A stretch of DNA of 64,000 nt from a virus, in IMG/VR virus record IMGVR_UViG_3300042991_000159, positions 1 to 64,000 of that record, one strand, 5' to 3'. The first letter of the stretch is position 1, and each line of letters opens with the position of its first letter. Of the stretch, positions 20,765-29,400 are shown one piece after another. Under the pieces are notes generated by a model. That model worked only from the letters and a program-made list of their open reading frames with translations. It made no database searches and was not told the origin of the DNA. Position numbers and translations under genes: made by a program.

Positions 20765-21217
20765 ATGAGAATAATAAAAAGAATTGATCCTTTTTTAAAG
20801 AATGTAGATATAGATAAACTACTTTCAAAATGGTTTCCAGAAATGGAAGAGGATAAAAAAAGAAACATTAAGAGTGAAATATTTAAAAATATTCATTCGA
20901 TTAGAACATTTTGGTATGATAATCCTGATCTTAGATTTTCTCAAGTGCTAATTAATAGTAATTTGATTCCTAATTATCCTGGGATGTGGTACTACTATGA
21001 AGAAGATGAAATCCTTATAGATCAAGGACATGAACTAAGAGATATACTCTTTTGGGGAAGAAATTACAATAAGGAAATGGAACGTCTTCCAAGGACAGAA
21101 TGGATTTTAATCAAGGACATGAGTACTGATCATATTCAGGCTGTCTTAGACGGTGAATTTACCACACACTCAGATTATTTAAAAGCATTTAATGACGAAT
21201 TAGAAAGAAGAAAATAA
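20765..21217 (+). CDS. Hypothetical protein next to the metacaspase
   Basis: 150 residues, unrecognised. It is helical and charged, with an aromatic middle (YPGMWYYYEEDEILIDQGH) and the C-terminus LKAFNDELERRK. It starts ten bases after the metacaspase stop and is probably co-transcribed, so it may be its partner, regulator or substrate. No signal peptide or membrane segment. Confidence 0.55.
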   Translation: MRIIKRIDPFLKNVDIDKLLSKWFPEMEEDKKRNIKSEIFKNIHSIRTFWYDNPDLRFSQVLINSNLIPNYPGMWYYYEEDEILIDQGHELRDILFWGRNYNKEMERLPRTEWILIKDMSTDHIQAVLDGEFTTHSDYLKAFNDELERRK

Positions 21218-21224
21218 TAATTAC

Positions 21225-21297
21225 TGGTGTGTAGTTCAGTTGGTAGAATAGTGCTCTCCAAAAGCAAAGGTCGGGAGTTCGAGTCTCTCCATGCCAG
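21225..21297 (+). tRNA. tRNA-Trp (CCA)
   Basis: Acceptor TGGTGTG with CATGCCA, anticodon loop CTCCAAA on a TGCT/AGCA stem, T loop TTCGAGT, discriminator G. Confidence 0.92.
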
Positions 21298-21304
21298 CAA
21301 ATAT

Positions 21305-21377
21305 AGCCTCTAGGTCAAACGGTTAAGATGTCAGCCTGTCACGCTGTACGGAGCGGGTTCAACTCCCGTAGGGGCTG
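21305..21377 (+). tRNA. tRNA-Asp (GTC)
   Basis: Acceptor AGCCTCT with AGGGGCT, anticodon loop CTGTCAC on CAGC/GCTG, T loop TTCAACT, discriminator G. Confidence 0.9.
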
Positions 21378-21429
21378 CTATATTTAAAAACATATAATTA
21401 GCATCAAATATGTTATTTTATATGCAAAT

Positions 21430-21503
21430 GCTCATGTAACTCAGTTGGTTAGAGAGCCTCTCTGATAAGGAGGAAGTCGGTAGTTCAAATCTATCCATGA
21501 GCA
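21430..21503 (+). tRNA. tRNA-Ile (GAT)
   Basis: Acceptor GCTCATG with CATGAGC, anticodon arm CCTCT-CTGATAA-GGAGG, T loop TTCAAAT. Confidence 0.93.
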
Positions 21504-21510
21504 CTATTTA

Positions 21511-21588
21511 AAAAGTAAAGGGAAGATCGGTCCGATTCCGAAGCAGAGTAATCTGTACTAGTGTAATGGCTATGCACACCCTTGTCAT
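21511..21588 (+). ncRNA. Small structured spacer RNA before tRNA-Gln
   Basis: CGG-TCCGATT-CCG (21528-21540) looks like a T arm, CAGA-GTAA-TCTG (21544-21555) is a GNRA-capped hairpin, and GTGT pairs with ACAC around 21561 and 21575. It is not a complete tRNA in either strand. It may be a degraded tRNA or an independent element. Confidence 0.3.
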
Positions 21589-21662
21589 TGACTCATGGTG
21601 TAACAGGTTAACACGTGGCACTTTGGATGCTAAGAGTCTCCGTTCGAGTCGGAGTGAGTCAA
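21589..21662 (+). tRNA. tRNA-Gln (TTG)
   Basis: Acceptor TGACTCA with TGAGTCA, anticodon arm TGGCA-CTTTGGA-TGCTA, T loop TTCGAGT. Confidence 0.92.
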
Positions 21663-21686
21663 CTATATTAACTAAAAACAAAATGT

Positions 21687-22214
21687 ATGAAAGTATTACG
21701 TCTTATTTTGACGAGAAAATGTAATCGTAGTTGTGAGAGATGTTGCAACAAACAAGACGCTTTTGTTGAAAACCGTGTTCCTAATATTCTTGAACTTGGT
21801 TATAATTTTAGTGATTTTGATACAATTATTCTTACAGGTGGTGAACCATTGCTTGAATTTGACTCTCTTAAATTAACGATAGCTTTAATTAGAAAAGTTA
21901 GTCCAGATTCAAAGATTATTGTGTACACAGCGAATGTTCAAATGAAAGATGAAATCATTGAACTACTATATCTTGTAGATGGAATTACTGTAACAGTACA
22001 CGAACAAGAAGATGTTGATGATTTTAATCGCCTAAACTTTTGGATGCTTCGATTGAAGCGTTACAAAATAGATAATAATAAAACTTTGCGACTTAATATA
22101 TTTAAAGGTGTTAAAATATATATGCAAAACTCAAGTCTCTGGAAGATAAAAGATAACATAGAATGGATCGAAGATTGTCCATTGCCAGAGAACGAAATAA
22201 TTGCACAATATTAA
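21687..22214 (+). CDS. Radical SAM protein (short)
   Basis: 175 residues. It contains the radical-SAM cluster motif C12-x3-C16-x2-C19 (RKCNRSCERCC) at the very start, and the TGGEPLL element that contacts SAM near residues 50-56. The length is that of a minimal radical SAM core. QueE-type enzymes of deazaguanine synthesis and small activases have a similar build, but the sequence does not decide. It sits in a tRNA cluster, which makes tRNA or nucleotide modification a reasonable guess. Its leader is TTAACTAAAAACAAAATGT. Confidence 0.75.
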   Translation: MKVLRLILTRKCNRSCERCCNKQDAFVENRVPNILELGYNFSDFDTIILTGGEPLLEFDSLKLTIALIRKVSPDSKIIVYTANVQMKDEIIELLYLVDGITVTVHEQEDVDDFNRLNFWMLRLKRYKIDNNKTLRLNIFKGVKIYMQNSSLWKIKDNIEWIEDCPLPENEIIAQY

Positions 22215-22222
22215 CATTTTTA

Positions 22223-22253
22223 TTGTGTATATTAATTTAAAGTGTTAGATTTG
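22223..22253 (+). promoter_or_regulatory. Bacteroidetes-type promoter for the last tRNA
   Basis: TTG at 22223-22225, a 20-base spacer and TAGATTTG at 22246-22253, ending 12 bases before tRNA-Met at 22266. It matches TTG-N19-21-TANNTTTG. Confidence 0.65.
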
Positions 22254-22265
22254 TTAATGTATATT

Positions 22266-22337
22266 GCGAGTTGGCGCAGATGGTCAGCGCACAAGATTCA
22301 TGATCTTGGGGTCACGGGTTCGAGTCCCGTACTCGCT
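22266..22337 (+). tRNA. tRNA-Met (CAT)
   Basis: Acceptor GCGAGT with ACTCGC (seventh pair T-T), anticodon arm CAAGA-TTCATGA-TCTTG, T loop TTCGAGT. G37 instead of A37 and a T before the anticodon stem end are unusual for Met; a lysidine tRNA-Ile is possible. Confidence 0.85.
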
Positions 22338-22417
22338 ACAAAACTTATTATTTGGTTCATAGCAATAATGTTTTAGGTTAGTGATTATTTGGTTAAGTGA
22401 GAGTAGTGAGAATGAAG

Positions 22418-22446
22418 AAGGAGAGCTGGTTGGCTCTCCTTTTTTA
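22418..22446 (+). terminator. Intrinsic terminator at the convergence of the two gene blocks
   Basis: GGAGAGC (22420-22426) pairs with GCTCTCC (22433-22439), loop TGGTTG, followed by six T on the plus strand. It ends plus-strand transcription of the tRNA block. On the minus strand only a weak TTCTTC follows, so it may serve both directions imperfectly. Confidence 0.8.
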
Positions 22447-22473
22447 TTTCCCTTACGAAAAAATTTACCGTTA

Positions 22474-25400
22474 TTATTTCTTGTAAACTTGATCAGCAGC
22501 ACTTTGTAATTTTTGATACTGAACCGGTCCCGGTATAAGTTTCTGGATGTCTCTCCAAGTACGACTCTTACCTTTGCTCGGACCACTCTGAAGTATATCT
22601 CCTTCTGCTCCTTCTGTAATCAGAGTCATAGCAGAATCTATAGCTTTAGCAGCATCTACTACAACTGAGAAAGCAGGAATAGCATTACGTGCAAGACGTT
22701 CAAATTCAATTGGATTGATATAGAATTGTACATCAGTAGCGAGTCTTCCTATTTGATTAATCATGAATATGTAAGCCATCTTCTTTTTTGAATTTTTATC
22801 ATCATCATCGTCTACTGCTGCTTTCAGAGCAAGTGTTAGACCTGTAAGTAATAGGAATATAAAAATTTCAGTCATGTTTTTACGCATATTAGCAGCATCG
22901 GTTTCAGTAAAACCTTCACCTATTAAATCATCAAATTTTGTATTAAATCCTACAAGTTTACGTAAAAGTTGATACGTAAGATTAAATGTACTACTTATTG
23001 CATTCATATTATTTTCAGCAGTATAATAAGCAACATAACTACGATAACGACCTTTTCTATTAAGAAAATTTTCACCTGTTTTTTGATTAATCAGTTGATA
23101 ATCATCAAATTCAGCACGAAATCTTTCTGCAAATCCCTGATAAGCCCATGTACGAAATTGACTCAAAGCACGACCAATAAATTTACGTTTTACAAGTAGA
23201 GGAGAATCAGGATCATAGTTACCATGATTCATTTTAACAAGTTTATCAATACGTCGTTTAAGTTCAAAAATTTTCTTTTCATCAATAGTAACTCCGTCTT
23301 TAAGGTTGCCGTCGGTTTCATAGGCATCCCATAAACTAATTTCTTTACCGTCTGCTGTTGTAACTTTTTCTTCCATCATCATAGCAATCATCACAGGAGC
23401 CTGATTAAAGTATTCCGAACGTGATTGCGGAGAAAAAGGATTAGCCCATTCAAGCCCTTTACCTACTCTCTTGAACATACTTGGTGTAGTGTCTTTATAT
23501 ATTTCATTACGTGCCTCTTTAAGAGTATCAAACTTGTTCATAAGTTCTCTAATCTTTTTTGCATTACCGTTAAGACCGTTCCATGTATTAAATGAGTAGT
23601 TACGTCCAACAGAATTTAATACAAGAGCTTGAGCCTTCCAAAAATTCTTACTTGAGTAATTACGTCCGTCTGAAGCTTCTATTACGTTAGACATAATACC
23701 AAATCCCATATTAGCAAAAGCAGCAAAAACGTTCCAACCCATACCTTTAAGTTGGATATATTTAAGAAGAATATCACCATATTTAGATGCAATTTTTACA
23801 CCACCCAGTACGTCGAGTTGTTCTCGAACAACTTCAGACCTAGCATCGTAAGTATCTTGATCTATTTTTTCTTTCTCTAAAAGACTGTCAAGTTCTTTTA
23901 AACTATTTTCTAAGAGCGTTTTGAGTTCCTTCTCTTTCTCAGTAAGAATCTTTTTCTTGCTTGCACCTTCTGGTCTATTAGAGGGATAATGCCAATAAGC
24001 TACTTCCATAAAGTTGTCAAGCATTTTTCTTAAATTTTCTAATCCTTTTTCAGTAATTAGATTTTTGTGTTTATCTCTAACATCTTGACCAGAAGCGTTT
24101 GTTCTTTTTTCAAGACCACGACGAATAATATCATCTGCAATACGCATTTGATCTTCGATAGCTGCACGATGATTATATCCAATAGCCATAGCAGAAAAAG
24201 CCTTCATAATACGTCCAAGATCAAAAGATTTTTCTTGAGCGAGTTCATTCAAGTAATCTTTTCTCCATTTATCTACAAGCTCTGTATCAGGACTTTTACC
24301 GTTATTCTCAGCTCTATAACTTGTATCTTTTAATTCAAGATAGTTTTTTAATTTTTGACGATTATTTGTGAGATGCTGGAATTGAAAATCTTTTCTATCT
24401 TCGGGAGTAGCAGTTGTTCCAAGATCATCTGCTCTAACTGCTTTTCTGAGATCATCTTTACTTTTACTAAATCCTGCTAATAGACCGTTTTCTGTTATTA
24501 CTTCAGATAGTTTTTGATCTAAAATAGGAATAGAGTTCATCTGCATAAAAGATATTTTTTCGTGAGGAAGATATAGTTTCATGATTTTCATCAGATCAAA
24601 CATAAAATTATATAATTCCAAATAACTCTTATTGTTTTGAATTTGTTGGAATTTCTGATCATGAAATCCTGTATCTTCTCCATCAGCAATTTTTTTAGGA
24701 ACAGAACGTACATACTTATTAGTAGGATTAATATGAAGTCCATTAGGTCTTACATTATCAAATCCTTTTTCCATAGCTTCTGCATACAAGAAAGGAGAAT
24801 TTCTTATTTCCCATCCTTCAATATAACTTTCTATAATAGCTACATTTTCTCCATATTCACCTTCCGCTATTTTTCTACGTGATTCTCTATCAATCTTATA
24901 ATCTCTAATTTTCTTTTCATTAATATCATAATATTCTTTATAACCGTCTTCTCCAAGTAATTCTTTTAGTTCGGCTATATGAACCTCTTTTTGTGCTTGA
25001 GTAGGTTCAGGAGCATTAGTAAGTTCTGCATCCCAGAATAGAATACGTGGGTCGAATACAGTAGTAAATTTTTGCTGTTCCCCCATAAATTTTCTATTAG
25101 CCCTTTTAATTATTTCAAAAGCAGCTCTATCATCTGTTTGTTTATAAGCAGAAGCAAAAGCACGATCTCTTTCATTTCTTATTTTGGATTGCCAATCAAA
25201 AAATGATTGAGTCCAACGAAACACCATTTCTCCTGTTAAGCGTGAATCATCATTACTTTGAGTCTGCCTAAAAATATCAAAGTTTTTTAAACCGGTAGCT
25301 TTTATAAGACTATCTAATTTAGCAAACACTTGGTCTGTTTCTAATTTAGCAGCATAATTTGCATCTTTCACCCAAGCGTGCATTGCTTGGAGAAGAATAT

Positions 25401-26490
25401 TATTGGTTTCAGATATATCCAATACTTGCGAAGTTAAGAAACCTACATTTTCCATTGGTCCATCATAGTCATACTTTGCTTTACTCCCAAATGTAGATTT
25501 GAGTTTCCTATCCATAAGTTTATGTCTTTCTTCTAACAGTCTAAGATTGAATTCATCAGCACGTTTTTTCCAGTTTATAAATTGATCAGTAACTTCAGAT
25601 AAACCTTGAAACGCATCTTGAAATTCTTCAGAATCGTAAAAAATGTGTGGCTCATCTCCACTAAAATCACCGGCTCTTTGCCACACTTTAATTATTCTAG
25701 CAGCAATATCAAGGTCTTTGCCGGAAGGTTCTTCCTGAGAAAAAATAGAAGATAGAGTTTCCATATCTTCCTCAGCATATTCGTTTATATCATCAAGAAC
25801 ATTTAAATTTTCAAGTTTCAAAAGTGTTTTTTCAACATTCTCGATTTTATCATCAAGACGTTCCAATTGATCCGATATTTTAAGCTTTTCCTCGGCATCT
25901 ATGGCATTTTTCTTCTTGATCTTAAGCTCGGACCTCTTATTGAATAAAAGCTTTAAATCGGCTTGTTTTAACGTTATATAGTGTTGAAATTTTGGTCCCA
26001 TTCTTCTTTGAAAACCAGCAGGAAAATAAGAGGGTGGTATAAAATCACCCTCATCGTTAAATTGACCCGCTTCTCTTTCACTCTCAGAAGGAGTAAACTT
26101 CTTTTGAGACTTCTCTTCAACTAGGAATCCGTAACCTTCCATTTTTCTGCGTTGATCACGATCTTGTTGTGCCGCCTTATTTACAGGCATATAATTAAAT
26201 ACCAGTTCGGCAGTATAAGATTCAGCACCATAAGGTCTAAATTTTACATTATGGGAAGTGCCGTTTTTTTCATTATACCTGCGTATCTTCTCTTGAGTTC
26301 TAATTTTTTGATTATTAGAATAAGGACCACCGGTTAGACCAATCTTTCTTTTAAGTTCAGTCATACCGATAACAGGGGGAATATTATCATTATGAGCCAT
26401 GTAAGCTCTATATGCTTCTGTTTCATCTCCCAAATGAGCAACTAATGTTTTCCACTCTTTAGTGTTAGTGTTTGGACACTTATCAGTCAT
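22474..26490 (-). CDS. Large virion protein after the virion RNA polymerase (1338 residues)
   Basis: 1338 residues, mostly helical and charged, with long coiled-coil-like stretches (around residues 180-230 and 860-930). It has one hydrophobic segment near residue 1200 (IFIFLLLTGLTLALKAAV) followed by five Asp, and a basic C-terminal end (LQSAADQVYKK). No enzyme motif is seen. In crAss-like phages the genes next to the giant RNA polymerase encode very large virion proteins thought to be ejected with the DNA; position and size fit that set. It starts four bases after the RNA-polymerase stop. Confidence 0.6.
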   Translation of the reverse strand: MTDKCPNTNTKEWKTLVAHLGDETEAYRAYMAHNDNIPPVIGMTELKRKIGLTGGPYSNNQKIRTQEKIRRYNEKNGTSHNVKFRPYGAESYTAELVFNYMPVNKAAQQDRDQRRKMEGYGFLVEEKSQKKFTPSESEREAGQFNDEGDFIPPSYFPAGFQRRMGPKFQHYITLKQADLKLLFNKRSELKIKKKNAIDAEEKLKISDQLERLDDKIENVEKTLLKLENLNVLDDINEYAEEDMETLSSIFSQEEPSGKDLDIAARIIKVWQRAGDFSGDEPHIFYDSEEFQDAFQGLSEVTDQFINWKKRADEFNLRLLEERHKLMDRKLKSTFGSKAKYDYDGPMENVGFLTSQVLDISETNNILLQAMHAWVKDANYAAKLETDQVFAKLDSLIKATGLKNFDIFRQTQSNDDSRLTGEMVFRWTQSFFDWQSKIRNERDRAFASAYKQTDDRAAFEIIKRANRKFMGEQQKFTTVFDPRILFWDAELTNAPEPTQAQKEVHIAELKELLGEDGYKEYYDINEKKIRDYKIDRESRRKIAEGEYGENVAIIESYIEGWEIRNSPFLYAEAMEKGFDNVRPNGLHINPTNKYVRSVPKKIADGEDTGFHDQKFQQIQNNKSYLELYNFMFDLMKIMKLYLPHEKISFMQMNSIPILDQKLSEVITENGLLAGFSKSKDDLRKAVRADDLGTTATPEDRKDFQFQHLTNNRQKLKNYLELKDTSYRAENNGKSPDTELVDKWRKDYLNELAQEKSFDLGRIMKAFSAMAIGYNHRAAIEDQMRIADDIIRRGLEKRTNASGQDVRDKHKNLITEKGLENLRKMLDNFMEVAYWHYPSNRPEGASKKKILTEKEKELKTLLENSLKELDSLLEKEKIDQDTYDARSEVVREQLDVLGGVKIASKYGDILLKYIQLKGMGWNVFAAFANMGFGIMSNVIEASDGRNYSSKNFWKAQALVLNSVGRNYSFNTWNGLNGNAKKIRELMNKFDTLKEARNEIYKDTTPSMFKRVGKGLEWANPFSPQSRSEYFNQAPVMIAMMMEEKVTTADGKEISLWDAYETDGNLKDGVTIDEKKIFELKRRIDKLVKMNHGNYDPDSPLLVKRKFIGRALSQFRTWAYQGFAERFRAEFDDYQLINQKTGENFLNRKGRYRSYVAYYTAENNMNAISSTFNLTYQLLRKLVGFNTKFDDLIGEGFTETDAANMRKNMTEIFIFLLLTGLTLALKAAVDDDDDKNSKKKMAYIFMINQIGRLATDVQFYINPIEFERLARNAIPAFSVVVDAAKAIDSAMTLITEGAEGDILQSGPSKGKSRTWRDIQKLIPGPVQYQKLQSAADQVYKK

Positions 26491-26493
26491 ATC

Positions 26494-29400
26494 TTAACCT
26501 TTACATCGTTTAATTCTTTCTTCTACTTCTCTATCAGAAATTATAGCTCTTAAATTACTCGGAGCAATTCCTGCATCCCTATTACTTAAATAAATATTCT
26601 TTAACGCACCTTGATTAATTCTATCTTCATATACACCCATTCCTTCAATCTCCTGTCTTTTTGGTTGTACTGAATGTTGATACTCATGTTCCATAACAAA
26701 ATTCTTCCATTCTTCAAAGGTAGTAAAAGTATCCTCTTTTAGTGCCATTGCATATGTTCCATCTTTTTGTTTTCTAGGAGTAGTCCATGCTTTTTGATTA
26801 TATTTTTCAGAAAGCAAGTTAGTATTTATTTTAATGATATTTTTTTCTCTATCGTATTGAGCACCTCCCGGTTCTCCTGTAGCAGTCTGAAATTCACCTT
26901 CTTCAACTATCATTCCTCTATAAGTTTGTTTATTATCAGTAATGAGATCAAGAGTTTCGTATAAAGTATGTTCAAGAACACTACCTTCTACCACATCAAA
27001 ACCTATTACTTTTAATAAGTTAACTAATTTTTCTTTAATTGCATCCCAAAACGTTCTTTCTTTAGAGAAAGGAATATTATTAAGAAGTTTTTGAAACTCA
27101 GGATCGGTAAGAGCTTGAGATATAAATTCTTCAGTATTAGTAAATCCATAATAGGAACTAATTTCTGCTTCTGATACTTCACCACCTTTAGTTTTACTTT
27201 CAAAATTTTTAATAAATGTATCATATGCTTCTTTATGTTCAGGCGATTGAGTAATAACGTTTTTAGCTTTCTCTCTTAAATTATCAATAGACTCAATAAT
27301 TTTTCTTTCACGATCTGTTAAAGTTACCCCGGTAATTCTCTTAAATGCTTCAAATCTATCTTTTTCACCACTCTTTTCTAATGTATAATATCTTACTTTA
27401 TAACCAGTTAAAGCATGGAGTAATTCGTGTATAAATACTTTATTTACTTTATAAGCAGTATTAAATAGTTCTGAACTAAGAGTATCTTTATATAGAGTAA
27501 TATCATTTTCTCCATAATCTATTTGCCCAGCAGATAATCCAGTAGGAGAATTTAAAACACTAAGAGTAAACGATTGAGGTAAAACATCAACACTGTCAAA
27601 TATCTCTTGAGCAAGAGTGCTTTGATATTTATCATCTCCATAAGTAATAATTTCGTTTAATACACTTTTTATTTTCTCCTTACCATCTAAGAAAGTTAAT
27701 GATTTTTGCTTACCGTTCTTAAGATCATTCAGCAGATTATCTCTACCCTTGCGTGAAGCTATTCTACCACCTTCGGGTATAGGTTCACCCGGAGCTGGAT
27801 TCGTAGGATTCTTAGTTTTAGAAGACTTTTTATTTCTTTCAATAAGAGATACTTGATCGTAAGTATTTCTATTATACTCACTTGCACCAAATATTCCAAG
27901 TCTATCAATTTCTTTATAGCTCTGCGATCTTGTATCAAATTTAAATAATTTAATTCCTGTCTTACCTCTAAAAGTAACATATGCGGGAGAACGCATTTGA
28001 AAAGAAACAAGTTTACCAATAACATCTATAACTTCTTGTTTAAGAGTAAATCCATCTTTTACTTTAATAATGTCTTCTTCGGTAACACTCGAAAGTCTCT
28101 CAGGATGATGCTGAAAATATTGTTGCACAAATGTTGGTATATTATAATACTCATCTACGTCATCATTCATTACAGAAATTTCTAAATCTCTTGCAAGAAA
28201 TCTCTGATCAGCCAAATTTTTCATAAACGGTATATTAGCAAGATAGGTTGCAGGAATATATTTCACAAATTGAATAGCTTCCTGAATACCACCTGTAATA
28301 TAAGAATACAAAATCAGGTCTTGTGCAAGTTCTTTTAATGAATAACTATTTCCATTAAATGTAGTAATAATAGGACTATTACCATCACTATCTTCAGCCT
28401 GAAGCATTTCAATAAATGATCCATACATAGCAGTCTCGTCAGGGTCTTCGGCTTTAGAAGCGTTAAATGTTACGAGAGAAGGATCACCGTTTTTTTGAGG
28501 TTCCCCCTCTAACTGGGAAAGGAAAGGATGTGCTTTGCCAAACTCAGTTTTTTTGATTTTTCTAAGTACGGTTGCAAGGGATTCTTTAGTATTATTTCCA
28601 TTTTCATCCCATTTATCATATAGAAGTCTCTCACGTTCCTGAGTGATCGTAGAATCATGAAGACCAAGACTTTCATCAGCATAGAAGAACGATTTCATTT
28701 CTTTCCAAACTGCTAGTCTTCTATTAGCTTTATCGGCTACTTGAACCTCGTTCGATCCCGCACCAATTTCTTCTATCTTATTAAACATTGCTTCTATTCC
28801 TGACTGTTTATAAGGAAATAATACTGACCAAAGATCATTATTAGTGAATAGTCCATGTACAATAGCCTGACCGTTGATATTAGAAGGTTTCACATAATAT
28901 ACTTTCCCACCATGTCTTCTAAATATATATCCTTCAGCTTCAAGTTTTTTTACTTGATCGGCTTTAGGATTTTTTACAATATCTCCTATTAATAATTCAG
29001 CATTAAGTACGGGAGAAGCAAGAAGATCGAAAACTTGATCTTCTTTAAGTTGAGATTCCATAACAGATTTACCAAGTCCCGCACTGTCAGGATTAATAGT
29101 TGACTGAAGAGTTTGAATAACTTTTCCTAAGTCATTAATATAGACAAACTTATGCAAGAATAATCTCTGAGCCATAGCATAGTTAGGTTCAGCAGCACCA
29201 TTCTTAATATAAGCTCTCATTTGAGCAGGGGTAGCTTTCTCGTGTGCAAGTTCAGAATTAAATTCTTCATCGTCTCTAACCTGATACTTATCCATAGCAA
29301 AAACATTCGTTTTTGCCACTTCCTCTTTATTAGGAATATAACCTGTAAGAGAACTACCGAGTCTATCAAGTTCCTTTACATAATCTACAATTATATCTTG

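Noticed and set aside
12774-22337. Regularly repeated short motifs (GGTTCGA, GCTC) considered as a CRISPR array
   Set aside because: They are the conserved T-loop and D-arm sequences of tRNAs with irregular spacing, not repeats with spacers.
22284-22586. A 100-codon minus-strand frame over tRNA-Met and the terminator
   Set aside because: It crosses a tRNA, a terminator and the end of the 1338-residue gene; nothing suggests translation.
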